Notes: generated by a model from the sequence alone, not told the origin. DNA of 64,000 nucleotides from Saturnia japonica (GCA_033032175.1 CM065318.1:7936001-8000000); one strand, 5' to 3'. Shown: positions 44,757-58,493, numbered from the stretch's first letter. A program made the numbers and translations.

Positions 44757-44940
44757 TGTGGGCGCGACTTTGCATGCAAGGACTAGATAATTCTATTAGG
44801 ATAGGATTAGATAAGTTTATTGTCGGTTTTTCTCGATGACTAGAATGTTTTCAGAACCGGTGGTAGTATTTTAACAGTCATAAGTGCCTTCTTAGGGCCT
44901 AAATTGAATAAAAAATATTTTGATTTGATTTGAATTAATG
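44757..44940 (+). repeat. LINE 3' end with (TTTGA)n-type tail
   Basis: gaaccggtggtagtatttta, cataagtgccttcttagggc, then ttgaataaaaaatattttga and a short tttgatttgatttgaa tail. This wording is typical of 3' ends of insect LINEs. It directly abuts the right BEL target site, so the BEL element may have inserted near the LINE end. Confidence 0.55.
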
Positions 44941-45444
44941 TTCATTTACAAAGCTGGACATTCTTTGTATTGTTAATTCTTTAATTAAAAAAAAAACCAC
45001 TTCAATTCATAATCACAAACTAAAATAATCAGTCTGTTAGATATTTTTAATAATATATCCTACATTTTAAGACTACATTATAAGCGATAGTGATATAGAT
45101 ATAACAGTTTGTGTATTGTAGAGTTATTTTTACAACTTTTTATAGTAAACAATTATTTACCACATTATATTGTAAGTTGTCAAGTCAAAGAAGACAAATT
45201 ATTGCGGGTGACTGCGCTGGCGCTAGTTTCTTGTCCGACTTCATTTATAATTATCGTCTTTACTTACTTCTTGTATTATAATGCCTACATATGTGAACCA
45301 AAAACTTACATATATCTGCGGAATGGTTCTAAACTTATAAACACTTTTACGAATAGACAAAGAGACTTTGTGTTTTATATAATATTATATATTGATAAAC
45401 ATATATATGTATAAGTACCATTATATTTTTATAAAGATAAGTAT

Positions 45445-47030
45445 AGGAGTTTTGGCGGGATCTTGATCTGTCATTGTGTTTTTTTTCTTCAAAATACTTA
45501 AAACCCTAGGTTTACAAAAGTTGATTTACGACTACTTCTCAATATTCTGGTAGTAACCAGGGTCTCAAATTGTCGTAGATTTCCATACTAGGCTCGAAGA
45601 CCTATCTTGTGGATATCTGTATCAGAGAGGTTTGACTACATGATTATCAGCGTTATCAAATATTCAGGGAGAATACGGCTGAAATCTATAGAGCGTACTC
45701 AGTCTTACCTCAACCTTTGCTGAGAATTTATAGTCGAGTTACACTAAGTTTAAGCTTGGTTCTAGCTGAGAAAGTGTCTGGTAACTGTCAATTAACATTT
45801 CGATACCGCATCTGGACTGTTAAATTTCTTCCTCTCAAACAAATAAATTAATCATGAATTATGTATAGAAAATTAAAAAGCTATTTAAAATACAATTTAA
45901 ATTGAGCAATTGTATAATATTCAACTTGCTTTAAAGTAGAAATGACAGATTATTCGTACATAAAATAAAAAGATTAAAGTCTCTAACCAATAACGACAAA
46001 AAACGGCTAACAACATGAATAACAAAACGTGTACGTAATACAAAAATAGTAATTTCTATGTAGTGGCCAATAAGAATCAAGCAATACAGATAATTTAAAA
46101 GGTGTATAAAATCACTGTTAGGTCACTATTATGCTATACTATTTTCTAGTCGTATAATACCTAAGTTTTCCGTAAGCGGTCGAATTCGATGACTAGAACG
46201 TTTTACTCAGGCAGAGCTGAGCTAATGCTAAGCTTGCGACTATAAATTTTAATTTCGGAACTAAAGACTGAGTTAAATCTGAGTACGCTCTATAGATTTC
46301 AGCCTAATTGTTTTTCATGTGTATTATTTAGTCAGAGTTTTAAATAGTGCTTTGCTTTTGGCAAGGGAAGAATTTATTTTTGTTATCGGCTTTTTAAAAC
46401 TGTTTTATATATGGGAGAATTTAATATTTTAATGTGAAATTGTATTACAACTTTAGTCATGAACAATTTACGAATGCTCAAAATTTGGCGTTCATGATAA
46501 ATAAGCTCTGTTGGATATCCATATGGTTCATTGAACATAACTTTGATAATCGATTTGTGGGCTCTTTTGGGGATTCATCAAGGGCAGAATAAATTGTCTT
46601 GAGGAGATTCTTGTTAGCTATGTTTCTAAGCTGCTTAATAATGTGGATTACTTTTAAAGTGCGTTGTGCAGTAACTTTTATATGATCCTCAAAAGAAAGT
46701 TTTTCATCTAAGATCAGTCCTAGGTACTTTATTGAGCTGATACTCGAGATGGTATCACAGTCACATGGCTTCTGTACTTTTAATAATTCGTAGTTTCAAT
46801 TATGAACTTTAATTTCAGGGATGACTATTGGTTTCGATGCTGCTGTTTTATGAAAACAACGAAATTTTGGTTTTTTGAGTATTTAGCATTAGTATATTAC
46901 GATTTAACCAATTCTGGACTTTAGCCATTCCGCGATCTATTTGTTTAAAAACCTCTGTCCAGTTGCTTCCATGAAATATAATTGCAGTATCATCCGTGTA
47001 ACAAATTGTCATATAAAGGATTTTCTTTAC
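45445..47030 (-). pseudogene. LINE-alpha copy C: RT palm/thumb fragment split by a MITE
   Basis: From 47012 downwards the minus strand encodes CYTDDTAIIFHGSNW (a variant of YADD) and WLNRNILMLNTQKTK. After frame changes come SIKYLGLILDEKLSFEDHI (about 46690-46745), LLKTIYSAL, and SIRQLFMTKVVI near 46440. A MITE (45677-46304) interrupts it. The 3' terminus 45445-45520 (ggagttttggcgggatcttga on the plus strand) matches the LINE-alpha UTR. Frameshifts and stops are frequent. Immediately upstream, 47030-47210 is a piece of the LINE-alpha 3' UTR that should lie downstream, so two copies are juxtaposed. Confidence 0.72.
45677..46304. mobile_element. Long-inverted-repeat MITE (about 630 bp)
   Basis: The outer 25-26 bp are perfect inverted repeats: ggctgaaatctatagagcgt at 45677 and its reverse complement ending at 46304. 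Imperfect pairing continues inwards for about 100 bp (aatttatagtcg...aagctt...ctgag on both sides). It is bordered by TA in positions compatible with a TA target site. No coding capacity; a transcript would fold into a long hairpin. Confidence 0.82.
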
Positions 47031-47210
47031 TTATGTTATTTGACCTTATTTAATTTAACTTTGGCGACATTTTACGTGATCTAGTTTGTTTATTACGCTC
47101 AAGTGGATTATAAATAATAACTAGGAGCATTCATTTTAAATTGCCACAAAAACCCCTTGAACAATTTTAACGAGGGAGTCGCCATCTTGTTAAAGCTATG
47201 ATTGAAGATT
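47030..47210 (-). repeat. LINE-alpha 3' UTR fragment
   Basis: gtggattataaataataact, gagggagtcgccatcttgtt and the intervening bases match 35830-35970 and, reversed, 60790-60960. Confidence 0.65.
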
Positions 47211-47859
47211 AAAAGAATACTTAGAAAAATATTCTTACTCACGTGACGTTTGAAGAATTGTGAATAAACACACACGTTGCTATTAAATAACAATAAGCAT
47301 ATTAGTATAGTTATTTAAAATGTATATCTAAATAAAGCCAACGTAATGTTTTATAAAAACATTCGGTAGCAAACGGCATTTAGCATGGAAATAATCTACA
47401 AAACGCGAGCTCTCGGTTCTAATCAGAAAACCAAACATACATATTTCCACGAGGCACATTATACCGTGTCGTTATACGCCAACTCGTTAGGTAAATACTA
47501 TTATTTAGATAAAACTGTATGACAATTTCTTGCACATAACATAATTTTAGAATTTGAGAATAATCTAGGTATACTAATAACAAAGCTCATAAGATTGTTT
47601 TTTGGTTTGTGTATTTTAACATGCTCGTCTCTGGAACTACCAATCAGATTTGAAAAAATTGACAGTTCAATTTTATTAAATTGTATAGATAAATTATGAA
47701 TACACGTATGCATCATCCCGTCTACGAAACTTTGTCAAGAGCGGTTCAGAAAAAAAAAATCTTACAATTTTAAAAATATTTTTGACAACGCTTTATTTCT
47801 TATATCTATAATTAGCTTATGAGTAATGGAATCACATAATTCCCGTATACAACATTTCA

Positions 47860-48295
47860 TAATAATCGGAAAAGAATTCATGAAATTTTAAATTTTAGCG
47901 TATTTTTTCGATTCCTAAAACTCTTATTTAAAATTCTCATAACCCATCATTCATTGAATGATTTTTGCTTCCCGTGTACAAAATTTCATCAAAATTGATC
48001 AAGAATTAACAAAAAGAATTTTATTGTTTTTTTTTACAATATCTAAAAGTAATATTGAAAATTCTAACACCCTATCAAATGACCAATGACATAAGCACCC
48101 CGTGTACAAAATTTCATAAGAATCGATCAAGTAGTTTTTAGTTAAATCAGGATATACAAAAAGACAGACCGGCAAAAAAATGTATGACATATTCGTGTGG
48201 CCCAGTATCATTCATATAGTATGCCTATCGGGAAATTTGGAAAAATGTTAAATGTAGATACAGAAATGCTTATTTATTAATATAGATATTGTACG
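47860..48295. repeat. Dispersed repeat Z, copy 1
   Basis: Shares with 52275-52665: ccctatca..tgaccaatgac, ataagcaccccgtgtacaaa, cataagaatcg.acaag, acagac..acaaaa, and atcgggaaatttggaaa followed by aatatagatat. No frame. Probably a non-autonomous transposon; ends not resolved. Confidence 0.6.
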
Positions 48296-48299
48296 TTTA

Positions 48300-49414
48300 T
48301 GTTCAGAATATCCAAATATTTCTCTAGAAAACATATTTATGTCTCCAGTAGTTAATTATATTTAAAAATTCTACGTTATACCAATGGCGTAATATCTAGT
48401 AAAGTATGATAGAAAAATACAGAACTATATTATATCTCGATACATGGAATCGGTAATACGCCATGGGATGGCGTTGTGTGAAGTCCATGGATTCCCTCAG
48501 GAAAAGGCCTTTGTCAAATTTTGGGACGGGTTTACATAGTTAAAGTAATGTTTATCTAAATTGAAAAATATATAATACATTAAATAAAATAGCAATGAAA
48601 AATAAGCGAAATTTGTTGTTAATCTAAAACATAATAATATGTACGGAGTTTTGCATTGTAAAAAGTATACAAATACATATATTACGCTTATTTATGACAA
48701 ACCACAGCAGTTACCAACTGCGATATGATTTACACAACCCGACGTGCAATAATTACAAGAAAACATGTGATTAAGATAACAGTTATCGCCGTTTATGATA
48801 ACGTCCCGCAATGCGTTATATTACGCATAGTGACCAGTGTAAAATGATACTTTGAATCTTTGCAATAAAGTGAATTGTCGGAAAGTAAACTGGGAATCAG
48901 ATATCTTATTACAATGGATTCTACTAACCGTGGAATTATCTTAACATTGACAACAGTGGGTTGTGAATAAGGACGTATTTTCGGAACAATTACAGTTTAA
49001 TGAGGTTATCGGAAGACTTGTTTGTCTTTTTTAATTACCCTGAATATATATTCTAAATTGCAATGAAAAGTTTTTCCGGTATATACCGCCAACATATTTT
49101 ATTTATAGTGATTACAAATTAATTAATAATATCTCTTACCGGGATAATGTTCTTTATGTATACTTTTTGATAATTTAAAAAAAAAAAACAAGTTATTTGC
49201 TCTTTAATAATTTTTTTTTTTTAATAACTTATTCAAATAAACTAGATACTGAAGTTACGATATTACGTTTTTAATCAATTAAACAGAATCATTTATAATG
49301 ACTCGAAATCAGTCAAGATAAATTTGCGAAACTAAATATAGACCAGAAAATAAACTAAACCACCCTGTATAGCGCAAAAAAAACAAGTATTATGAGTAAG
49401 ATATTACCAGAAGC
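48300..49414. other. AT-rich intergenic DNA
   Basis: No gene or named repeat. Also true of 47215-47855, 49690-50700 and 51950-52270. Confidence 0.5.
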
Positions 49415-49686
49415 AACATAACATAACATACCATCACGCCTGTATTCCCCGAAGGATTAGGCAGAGGTGTACTAATGTACACGCACGGTTCGCCGAGTAT
49501 GTTTTTAGGTCCCATGTAATAGGGGGTGAGCCTATTGTCATTAATCGGGCACAAAACCAAACTCCGAGCTGCTACTGAAAATTTCGTAGGAAAAACACAA
49601 TAACACTTTGCTCGACCTGGGATTCGAACCCAGGACCTCGCTAACAGCAGTCGTGCTTACGACCACTAGGCTAACGAGGCAGTCCA
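49415..49686 (-). repeat. tRNA-derived SINE family V, near full length
   Basis: On the minus strand it begins gcctcgttagcctagtggtc (box A) and has ctgggttcgaatcccaggtc (box B), a convincing tRNA-like head. A body with taataggctcacc... and cctctgcctaatccttcggg follows, ending in a (tatgt)n tail, seen on the plus strand as aacataacataacata at 49415. The fragment at 21283-21346 is the same family. Confidence 0.82.
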
Positions 49687-50702
49687 CAAGAAACAAGTCA
49701 ATTGTATATTCTTACTAGAATATTATGAAGCACTTTCTTAGGTCAAATTTCATAATGAACAGCATTGTCCATTGATAAAATACACTGTAAACAGTTCCTG
49801 TAAGTTGTTTAATCGGCATTCGTAGTAGTAGAATGCAAGCATAATATTCAGCCACTGCTAGTTTTATTTCAAAGAACTAGATGTAACCGGACACTTCGTC
49901 AACCACAAGTGCAGTAGTCGTATCTTACATATAATAGCAGGTGTAAAGTTTTCTAGTAAAACATTCTTACATTTGTTAACATAATATTTATCTTACATTT
50001 TAACTAGAAAATAACCAATATATTATCCATTCCAGTTGTCAAAAGAACCAGTATAATTCAGATGGCGACAAATCGGTTAGGTACCGACGGTTACTGATTT
50101 AACAACCAAGCAGTGGCAGTGTAACTTCCTAATACTTCATAAAAAGAACGCGTTGTAATTATCTATTATTACTATTACCTTTAAATTACTTATTTTATAC
50201 ATGAAGACATCTACATACATGTAAATATAAGCTTGATATTCTTAGAACAGCAGAATTACAATAATTTAATAATTTGTTTATGCAGAAGTACATCTTATTT
50301 TTGCAATTCACAATACATACAATTTTTGGAAAAGTCCACATTTTGTGAGGCAAACTAAGATTCCCAGTATCTTGACAGCTGGTTTAACTCAAAAAAATAT
50401 TGCTCATATCTGTAGTTCTCATTTTGAATATGGTACCTATGAATAAATATTAGATGATCTGATCTATCATAAGAATACAAAAAAGCTTAAGGATTAATCT
50501 TAATAAAGAAAATAAAATACGTTATTGAAGATTTAAAGCTTCAAACATATCGTATTTTATAAACGTTAAAGAATGAACTTGTCAAAGAAAACCAAAATAA
50601 ATTTAAAAAGAACAATACAAAGAAACCCAAGTATTATGCGAGTAAGATGCGGGCTTTGTAGAACGCAATATTATACGAGGATCTTACGTTTAAATAATAT
50701 TA

Positions 50703-51947
50703 GGTCCTTACATATGAAATTGGTGTTTTGTTGAACTGGCCACTTTGATCTCAAATATCTGGCGTTTGGTTAGGAATTACAAATTCAAATTTATTTAAAA
50801 TTTCGGCTTGTGTATTTGTGTTTCGAATTAGTGATTCATTTGTTTTCCCATCATTTCATTTTTCTTTGACATCGTTCTTTTCACAAAATGAAAAACTTAA
50901 AATATTGCGTTATTTACGGATATGAGTACCACTGTGGCATCAGCGCTGCAGAAATAGCTCGAAGGATTAATGATGTGCATGGGGAAACCACTGTAAAAGA
51001 AAGGACTGCACGTTTTTGTTCTGAAAATGTTAACCTACGAAACAAACCCTGTGGACGGACGGCGACCCTAGTTGATAATGAAGAATTAAGGGTGATCGTG
51101 GAAGTAGATCCATCGCAAATCACGTCAGAGTTAGCGGCAGGCTCCGGTCTGAGTGATAAAACAATTTTAATTCACTTGAAACAAATTGGAAAAGTGAAAA
51201 AGTTCGAGAAATGGGTATCGCGTGATTTGACTAAAACACACCAACAAACAATCATTGAGTGCTGCGAAACATTACTCAACCGTCACGATAAGAATTTTGA
51301 ATCGTAATGTTAGTTGTGACGAAAAATAGATCCTTTAAGACAATCAGAAACGCTCATCACAGTGGTTGTATCTAGGAAAACCGACCAAATCCTGTCCCAA
51401 GCGAAAGTTGACTCAGAAAAAGGTACTGGTGAGTGTTTGGTGGACCAGGTGTCATACACTAGCTTCCTAAGATCTGGCCAACCGATAACGGCGGATCTGT
51501 ATTGTCAACAATTGCAAACCATGATGGAAAAGCTAGCCGTTAAACAACCAAGACTAGTCAATCTCTCTAGCCCACTGCTACTTCAAGACAACGCTAGACT
51601 CATTCTTCACGACAGGCGGTTGCTAAATTAAAGGAACTGCGGTTGGAATATCTCCGACGCTCTACATACTCCCCGGACCTTGCTCCAACAGATTACCACT
51701 TTTTTCAGAATTTGGACAATTTCTTACAAGGAAAAAAATTCAATTCCGATAAGGCTGTCCAAACCGCCTTCAAAGATTTTATTAATTCTCGCTCCCACAA
51801 TTTTTTCAACAATGGAATCAATGAACTACCTATAAAATGGCGAAAGAATATAAATCATATTGGAACATACTTCGATTGATTAAAGTATAATTTCATAATA
51901 TTTTTTTCGTTTTACTTTATAAAACGCTAATTTCATATGTAAGGACC
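50703..51947 (+). mobile_element. Full-length mariner (1245 bp)
   Basis: TA target sites at 50701-50702 and 51948-51949. 27-bp terminal inverted repeats beginning ggtccttacatatgaaatt, differing at two positions. The length suits a complete mariner. Transposase at 50888-51879 is broken. Confidence 0.92.
50888..51879 (+). pseudogene. mariner transposase (cecropia/Hsmar1-like), several lesions
   Basis: The first part (50888-51307) has the helix-turn-helix region and LIHLKQIGKVKKFEKWVSRD. The first catalytic Asp is in SCDEK (about 51310-51330), but the Trp codon after it is TAG and a TAA follows three codons on. The second Asp is in LLLQDNAR (near 51585) and the third in YSPDLAPTDYHFF (near 51690). 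These two are 104 nt apart instead of the 105 expected for D34D spacing, so a 1-bp deletion separates them. The tail FFNNGINELPIKW...NHIGTYFD is complete. Stops and frameshifts make it inactive. Subfamily is by resemblance only. Confidence 0.88.
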
Positions 51948-52274
51948 TATTATATTTTTAATTAGTTATGTATACATACCTAATGGAATTTATTAATTTA
52001 TTTAAAGGCGTAATACTAATCTTAATAACAGGTTTATTATACATAATATTAGGTTAACAAGATAAAAAAAAAATCTGTTCTGTTTTTGTGATTCTTTTAA
52101 TGAGGAAATATACATATGGGAAGATGCATGACATATTAAGGTACCACTTATGTATAGCCAGCGGTGTGACCGCGGCTCCGCACGCGTTTGTACTATGCAC
52201 TAACTATTTACATTCCGTAATATTATTTTAACTCATATTTTTGACAGTTCATATAATCTATTAATTAAGAACAG

Positions 52275-52665
52275 AAGAAAGAACTAAATATTTTTTCCGA
52301 TTCCTAAATATATTTTTGACAATCCTTTATAGTCTATCTTATGGAATGACATTTGATCAGAATCGGTTGAGAATTTATGAAAATTTTTATTTATGTTTTA
52401 CAATTTCTAAAAGCAATGTTGAAATTTCTTATACCCTATCAATGGACCAATGATATAAGCACCCCGTGTACAAAATTCATAAGAATCGGACAAGCCATTT
52501 TTTGAGTTAAATCCCAACATACAAAGAGACAGACAAACAAAAACTTTTTTTACTGGTATATTCGTATTCAGTATCGTACATAAAGTGATTCTCTATCGAG
52601 AAATTTGGAAAGAAGTTAACTATACAGACAGAAATATATTTTCATGAATATAGATATATATCTAT
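52275..52665. repeat. Dispersed repeat Z, copy 2
   Basis: See 47860-48295; same orientation, with small indels. Ends with a series of tatagatatat bases. Confidence 0.6.
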
Positions 52666-52669
52666 AACA

Positions 52670-55600
52670 AAGTTGGCTTGTATTTTTTAATATATATTTT
52701 ATATTCACATGCAACTAAGGTTATTTTTACAATAACTTTACAGTCTGCGTAACTGGATATTTCGATCGTAAATCGAGAAATATAAAATAAATACATTTCC
52801 ATTTTCATATTGAAATAGAGCATAATGCATCGAATCTTAAAATAAAGTGACAATTTAGGAAAAAGTTTTTGCAATAATTCACCAATGTTTCTGACGTTAT
52901 AGGTAAATCTAGTTTAACGGGCTAGTGAATAAAATAAATACCCAGCTTCCAACGTAAGTAATTTGCAGTTCATTCCTCAGCTGAACTCAATAATTCTGAG
53001 GAAGTCAAATTTTGGTTCGGTACTTTGGTAACTTGAACTTTCGCTAATATATTATCGCCGAAGGAACGTCAGTAAACAAATGTTTATAATTTTATTGTGT
53101 TTGTTATTTTTATTACAAGTAGGTATGTAGTACTCATGGTAAATTGATGCTCAATCTATATGTGCCAGACGTGAGTTTATAAAAAAATATACTAAATTAT
53201 CATTATTCTAACAAAAACCTCTAATTTGTTATTTTATCAACGGAAACAAACTGATGAGCCAAATGAAAGGGCATTCGGCTCAAAAAAAACAATCACTCGA
53301 ATGGTCTATAATAAAAAAAATTAAGAGAGATAACAAGACTTGAACCAAGCTCGAGTGCTGAATGAGATAAGTGGTGAGTTATTGAATGCTGATGCAAAGT
53401 GCAAACGATATCTAAAATTAAGATACATATTTGAAAGTATAAACGACTTCTTATATTTTGATTTTATTTCGCGTATATTCAGAATTTCGTTCCACAATTA
53501 CTCAATTTATGTAAGTAGATAAAAATAAATTGTACTTATTTTCAAAGTAAAAGTAATTCTATATTCTGAGAGATGAATTTTATAGCTGAAAACAGTTCGC
53601 TATCAATTACATTAATAATAATTTACCACGTAAAATAACAATTGTTACCTACTTAAAATAAAATACCTACTTAAACCATTGTAAGCTTTAATCTTTATTT
53701 AATAAAAAAATACAATCAAGTATTTTTACGTCATAATCTTTTGATCATTATCAAAAAGACAGCTGAAGTTAGAATTCAAGAATAAACGACGCGTTAGTAG
53801 CTAAAATCGTACAAAAAATGGTATACAAATAAAGTGGAGCGCAGGTAGCGAGTCGGACAAGTTGTAACTGAATATATATAGTTATTAATAGAATATTCAA
53901 ATGAAATGTGTAAGTTAGCTAGTTAAACTGCGTAATGAATGCGTGTATTTTTGCATATTTTAGAAGTTATACATCTTTTGACGCATTTAGTAAAGGGAAC
54001 AAATTGCGAGCGCGAAATAATGACGTTAGCCATCAGTGATAAATAGTGCAAATTCATTTGACCGACTTTTTTTTTATTGTGATATAATAAAAAATTATAG
54101 CGATCTGTAAATAAAAATAATTTTAATCAAATATAGATATCATCATGTCGTTGGCATGTAGGAAAATTTGCGGGAGTTATTTTTGTTTTATTAACGCCAA
54201 AAAAGTATAAGAATACTTCTTGCGTGTACGCACATTTTTACAATATTTTTTATTTAAGTATATTATAACAATCTTTTCTAATGTAAAAAATCTGTAATGC
54301 AATTTTATTATAAATATTAAATAAGAATGTAATACAAATTGCCTAAATAACCTTAAAGACATGAAACAAGTAAAATATGCATTTTTAACACAAGGAAAAG
54401 CTTGTAGACTAAACTTGCCGAGAAAATGTTACATTTTGAACTTCTGAGTTATAATATTGTAACTATATAGTATATGTATACCTAAACACCCAACATCTCC
54501 TGTATAAAATTAAAACTTCAAAAGACAACGAACAGACTGGTCGGTGCAACCATAAATCACTCAAAAATGGTAGTTTGGCAGACAAATTTGAGACACATGG
54601 CATACAGCTGCAAGGGTTTTGGATGATTCATATGCATATATTATTATTTAGTTAAACATCAACTCTAAAAATTATTGACAAAACAAAGAAATCATTAACT
54701 GCCAAAAACAGGAAGGCGGCCGTTTCAACGCGTGACCAAAATCAAAACAAAAATCATAATATATAATTAAGTATTATTAACTTCGATGGCACCCTTAATA
54801 AAACGATCGTAAAAACGGAAACCAAATTACTGTTCCATACGACTTGACACATTATTATTTTAATTATATTCTGTACTGTTACTTCATAATTTGACACTTC
54901 ATTTTCTCATTATTACCCGACTGCGAAAAAGGAGGGTTATGTTTTTCGAACGTATGTATGTATTATATATGAATGTCTATTTCTTTGGCACGCTCTGAAG
55001 CCTTTGTTTGATAGATTTTAGCAAACGAGGTGTCGTTAGATTCGTCATAATTGACATGGCAGTGACATAAGTTATATATTATTTAAATCTGAAGTCTGTG
55101 AATCAAATAAAAAGCAAAAATAGAAAAACTAACTAACCAACCAACACACTAACTACAATTATATCAGGTTTCGGTAATTTTATCGGGTACAATAAACAAA
55201 TTTACAAGCCAGATACTAGAGATCTTTTAAAGCCTTGAATAAACTCTTTTTCAACAAGAAAAAGAAAACTCTTTGCCTCGTGTAACTTACGAGATAACAC
55301 ATGTAACCTAATATCCTTGAAAACTTCTCATCTACTGTTAATTGTGTAAACATAGATTACCGTAAACGGACACCTCTGAATTTATTCCATTTCTGCTAGT
55401 AGTGTTTCATTAAAATAAACAAACGAAAATAACAAACACAAAACACCTTATGTCAAACTAATAGAATTTATATATATTATACTAAAAAAATTTGTAAAAC
55501 ACCTTCCATTGTCCATTGTTTCGTACCCAATCTGAAATTATCATAATTTTCCGCTTATTTATAGCCGTTCTGCGAAACTCGGCAGTCGCTTTCGTCATTA

Positions 55601-56690
55601 CATAAAATCGGATTTTAAACATTGGTTGTTTTTATACTCTTTTACCATTGCTTCATAATGTATATTTATTGTTATATATTTATGAAACCTATTCTTGTAT
55701 TAAGTATATTAGATTAACTAGATGCTAGAAAACTCTTGGTTAAACTTATTTGTATAAAAATATAATACATACTTATACTACTATTATGGGAAAACCTTGT
55801 CATCGTGTTTCTTGTTATTTCTTCAATGTTATAGTAATATTTTTACAATCGAACATCGATATCATCGCCATGATAAGATTGATAAAAAATGATTTCCAAT
55901 TTCATAATTTACCTTTTATGGCCGAAATTAAATAAATTATTTTTGACTGAGCAAGCTGAGAAGGTAGCCATACGAATTATCGATTCTGAAATTTTTATCA
56001 TGCATTATTTATATTAATTATTTTTTAACCTTCCAGTTTAGAAGCAATTCTAGATATTAAAATATCACATAATTTAATGAATCTTATACCAAGAATACAC
56101 ATTTAAAAACTTTAAATTGTTTAGTTCAACAGAGTCCATAGCTCTTTCACTCTATTACAATTAATTAACTTTCCAGACTTTTGCAAACTTTAATAAAATG
56201 ATCTCATCAAATTCAAGTCTTTAAAATATATAAGATTTTTATTTTTCTTAACAATCTATTCCAAACTCTTTATTTCGCATGTTACCTAATTCCTGATTAG
56301 GTTAGGAGTCAAATAAATAAATAAATAGTAATTCATATAATCTTTTACAACTTGTTATTTCTGCAAACTATGGTTACTAAAATATAAAAGTTCTTGGGTA
56401 CATACTATTCACGAAATACATTATTATGGGTAGCGTAGGGTTATAAATCACTCGACGCCGATAGAGTATTGTTTATGGATAGAACGTGCATCTATCGAAG
56501 TGTGTCTGGATAGGACGTCATCACAAACTGTTGCTGAAAATTGGCAGGAAATACATTTCTGTTGACGCAATACTTCTATAAAACTACATGACCTGAGTTT
56601 TAATGTTTACTGGGCAATCGTGTGCTAATGTGGAATAAAATATGAGATAAAGTATTATTTAATTAATAATTTGCTGCTATATCTACTTAT
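52670..56690. other. AT-rich intergenic DNA
   Basis: Four kilobases without a supported gene. Open frames are short and of AT-driven composition. No strong palindromes or known repeats were recognised, apart from simple A/T runs. Confidence 0.5.
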
Positions 56691-56699
56691 ATTGTATAA

Positions 56700-57000
56700 C
56701 AACCCGCCTCGGCTTCGCAGGGGTAGCAGAGTAATACATAATAATTATAACTCTATTAGTTTACGCAGCGCACGCCAGTAAAATTCCCAGTCGGCATAAT
56801 TTTTTCCGACATCTTCAACAATCATCGTCATATTTCAGCTAATTTTTAAGCTATTTAAGCTAAACCTTCTTCGTGAAGCACTCCGTTCACTGATGAAAAC
56901 CGTATGAAAGTTCGGTAGGTAATTTTCGAGTTTATAGCGTTCAGGTAGACAGACAGACGGGGCTGGGAAATTTGTTTTATAATATAGTATGATGTATAAG
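56700..57000. repeat. Dispersed repeat remnant
   Basis: acaacccgcctcggcttcgc, ttcttcgtgaagcactccgt, tgatgaaaaccgtatgaaag, ggtagacagacagacggggc and a closing ttgttttataatatagtatg are phrases of a common insect interspersed repeat. Class not determined. Confidence 0.45.
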
Positions 57001-57595
57001 TACCTACATAGACAACTAAGACATAAGTAGTAGAAAAAAACCGGCGCAACCAAGTTATTGTGGCGGTTTTTCACTATGTATATAGTGGTTGTTCACAATA
57101 ATGTCATACACAATAACACGCGTTTGTTTGTTTATCTACAGCGTGAACCAAGAGCAAAAAGATATTGGCTTAAATGTCAGTATGCAGAATAGAAACCCCA
57201 TAGTGCGCTAATTATTCAATAAAGTAAAATGATATCGACTAAATATAATTTACAATATAATATTGTGTATATTATTATAATTCTTACGTTCCTTATATTT
57301 TCATATATCTCGATAGTTTGAACTTGCTTCTTTTACAAGCCAAGCATTAAAATATCTTGTCTGGTGTTGTTATTAGTATTAAAATAAATAATATGTCAAT
57401 CAATATCTACCTATATATTTGTTACTATGAATTTTATGACAAAATGTAGTAAGTAGACATTTTAGAATATAGAAATTTTCGTATATATTTTTCAAACGAA
57501 TAAAAAAATCAGTGACTATCTAAATCAGTCCAATATCAAAATCTAATCAGGTCCATTAAAAGAAACAATTTTTTGGTTTATATTTTTTAGGCAGA

Positions 57596-57880
57596 ATCTT
57601 ACGTGATGTTAAATGGTGATGTAGCCCAAGATGAAAACAAGCTAAGCCTAGTGGGAAGACTGACTCTCAAGTGTAGCTGCCGGAACACACCAGGTGCTTG
57701 GCGACAGATTTTCAACGTGAGGGTGGTAGCTAGACAGGCGGGCATTACAAAATGTCATGCTATGGTTTCATCACGATGTTTTCCTTCATCGAAAGCTTAG
57801 GCTCATTGCAGGGACTCGAACTCACGTCAATTGATGCGTCCATACACACTACTAGTGAGCTATCATCGATAACCATTTTT
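57596..57880 (-). repeat. SINE family W, long copy
   Basis: On the minus strand it starts with a tRNA-like head (tgatagctcactagtagtgt; box B gagttcgagtccct) and continues with atgcccgcctgtctagctac, cgttgaaaatctgtcgccaa and atcttgggctacatcaccat. The 3' end is tcacgtaagattctgcctaa. Copies at 10262 and 58494. Confidence 0.7.
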
Positions 57881-58493
57881 TTATATTAGTATCGCGATAA
57901 AATGCTTGTAAAAAAAAACACCGGATGCGATGTATGGTGTAGCACAAAAACTCTTCCTACTCTAATGAAGTATTTTGGAGAGCTTAAACATCAATAATAA
58001 TCTAAGGGCCCGAATCTTACACAACATTTCAAATATGCTAGTCATTTAATCTATTGAACGATATATTTACGTCAAGCGGCTAATAGACCATCTCATTAGT
58101 GCATTGCACGTCCGCGCGACAGCTAAGGACACGGGAAAGGCGAAGACAATACTGTACTATTAACTTAATCAATTGAGTTATTACTATGCCGCATCACGAT
58201 TATGTAAATTGTAGTACTATGGCGTGTATTACCATACGTAATCACTGTTCTAGGCGATTGGCCGTTTTCATTGTAAACAATATAGATTTACAGGAACCAC
58301 CATACGAAGCCAAAACATTTTCTACATTTAAATTAGAGATTTTTACGTTTTTACTGGAAATTTTTCTATCAACATATCCCTTTTTTATATTTCATTAGAT
58401 TCCGTATAGACTAACTTTCTGGGTACAGGGATAGGTATTCTTTGTTCTGGCGAATTCCGTCGGGAAGTCGGTTTTAATGCCCATAGTACCAAA

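Noticed and set aside
49614..49682. A functional tRNA gene on the minus strand
   Set aside because: The head has convincing A and B boxes but runs straight into a SINE body with a (tatgt)n tail, and a fragment of that body recurs at 21283-21346, so it is a SINE head.
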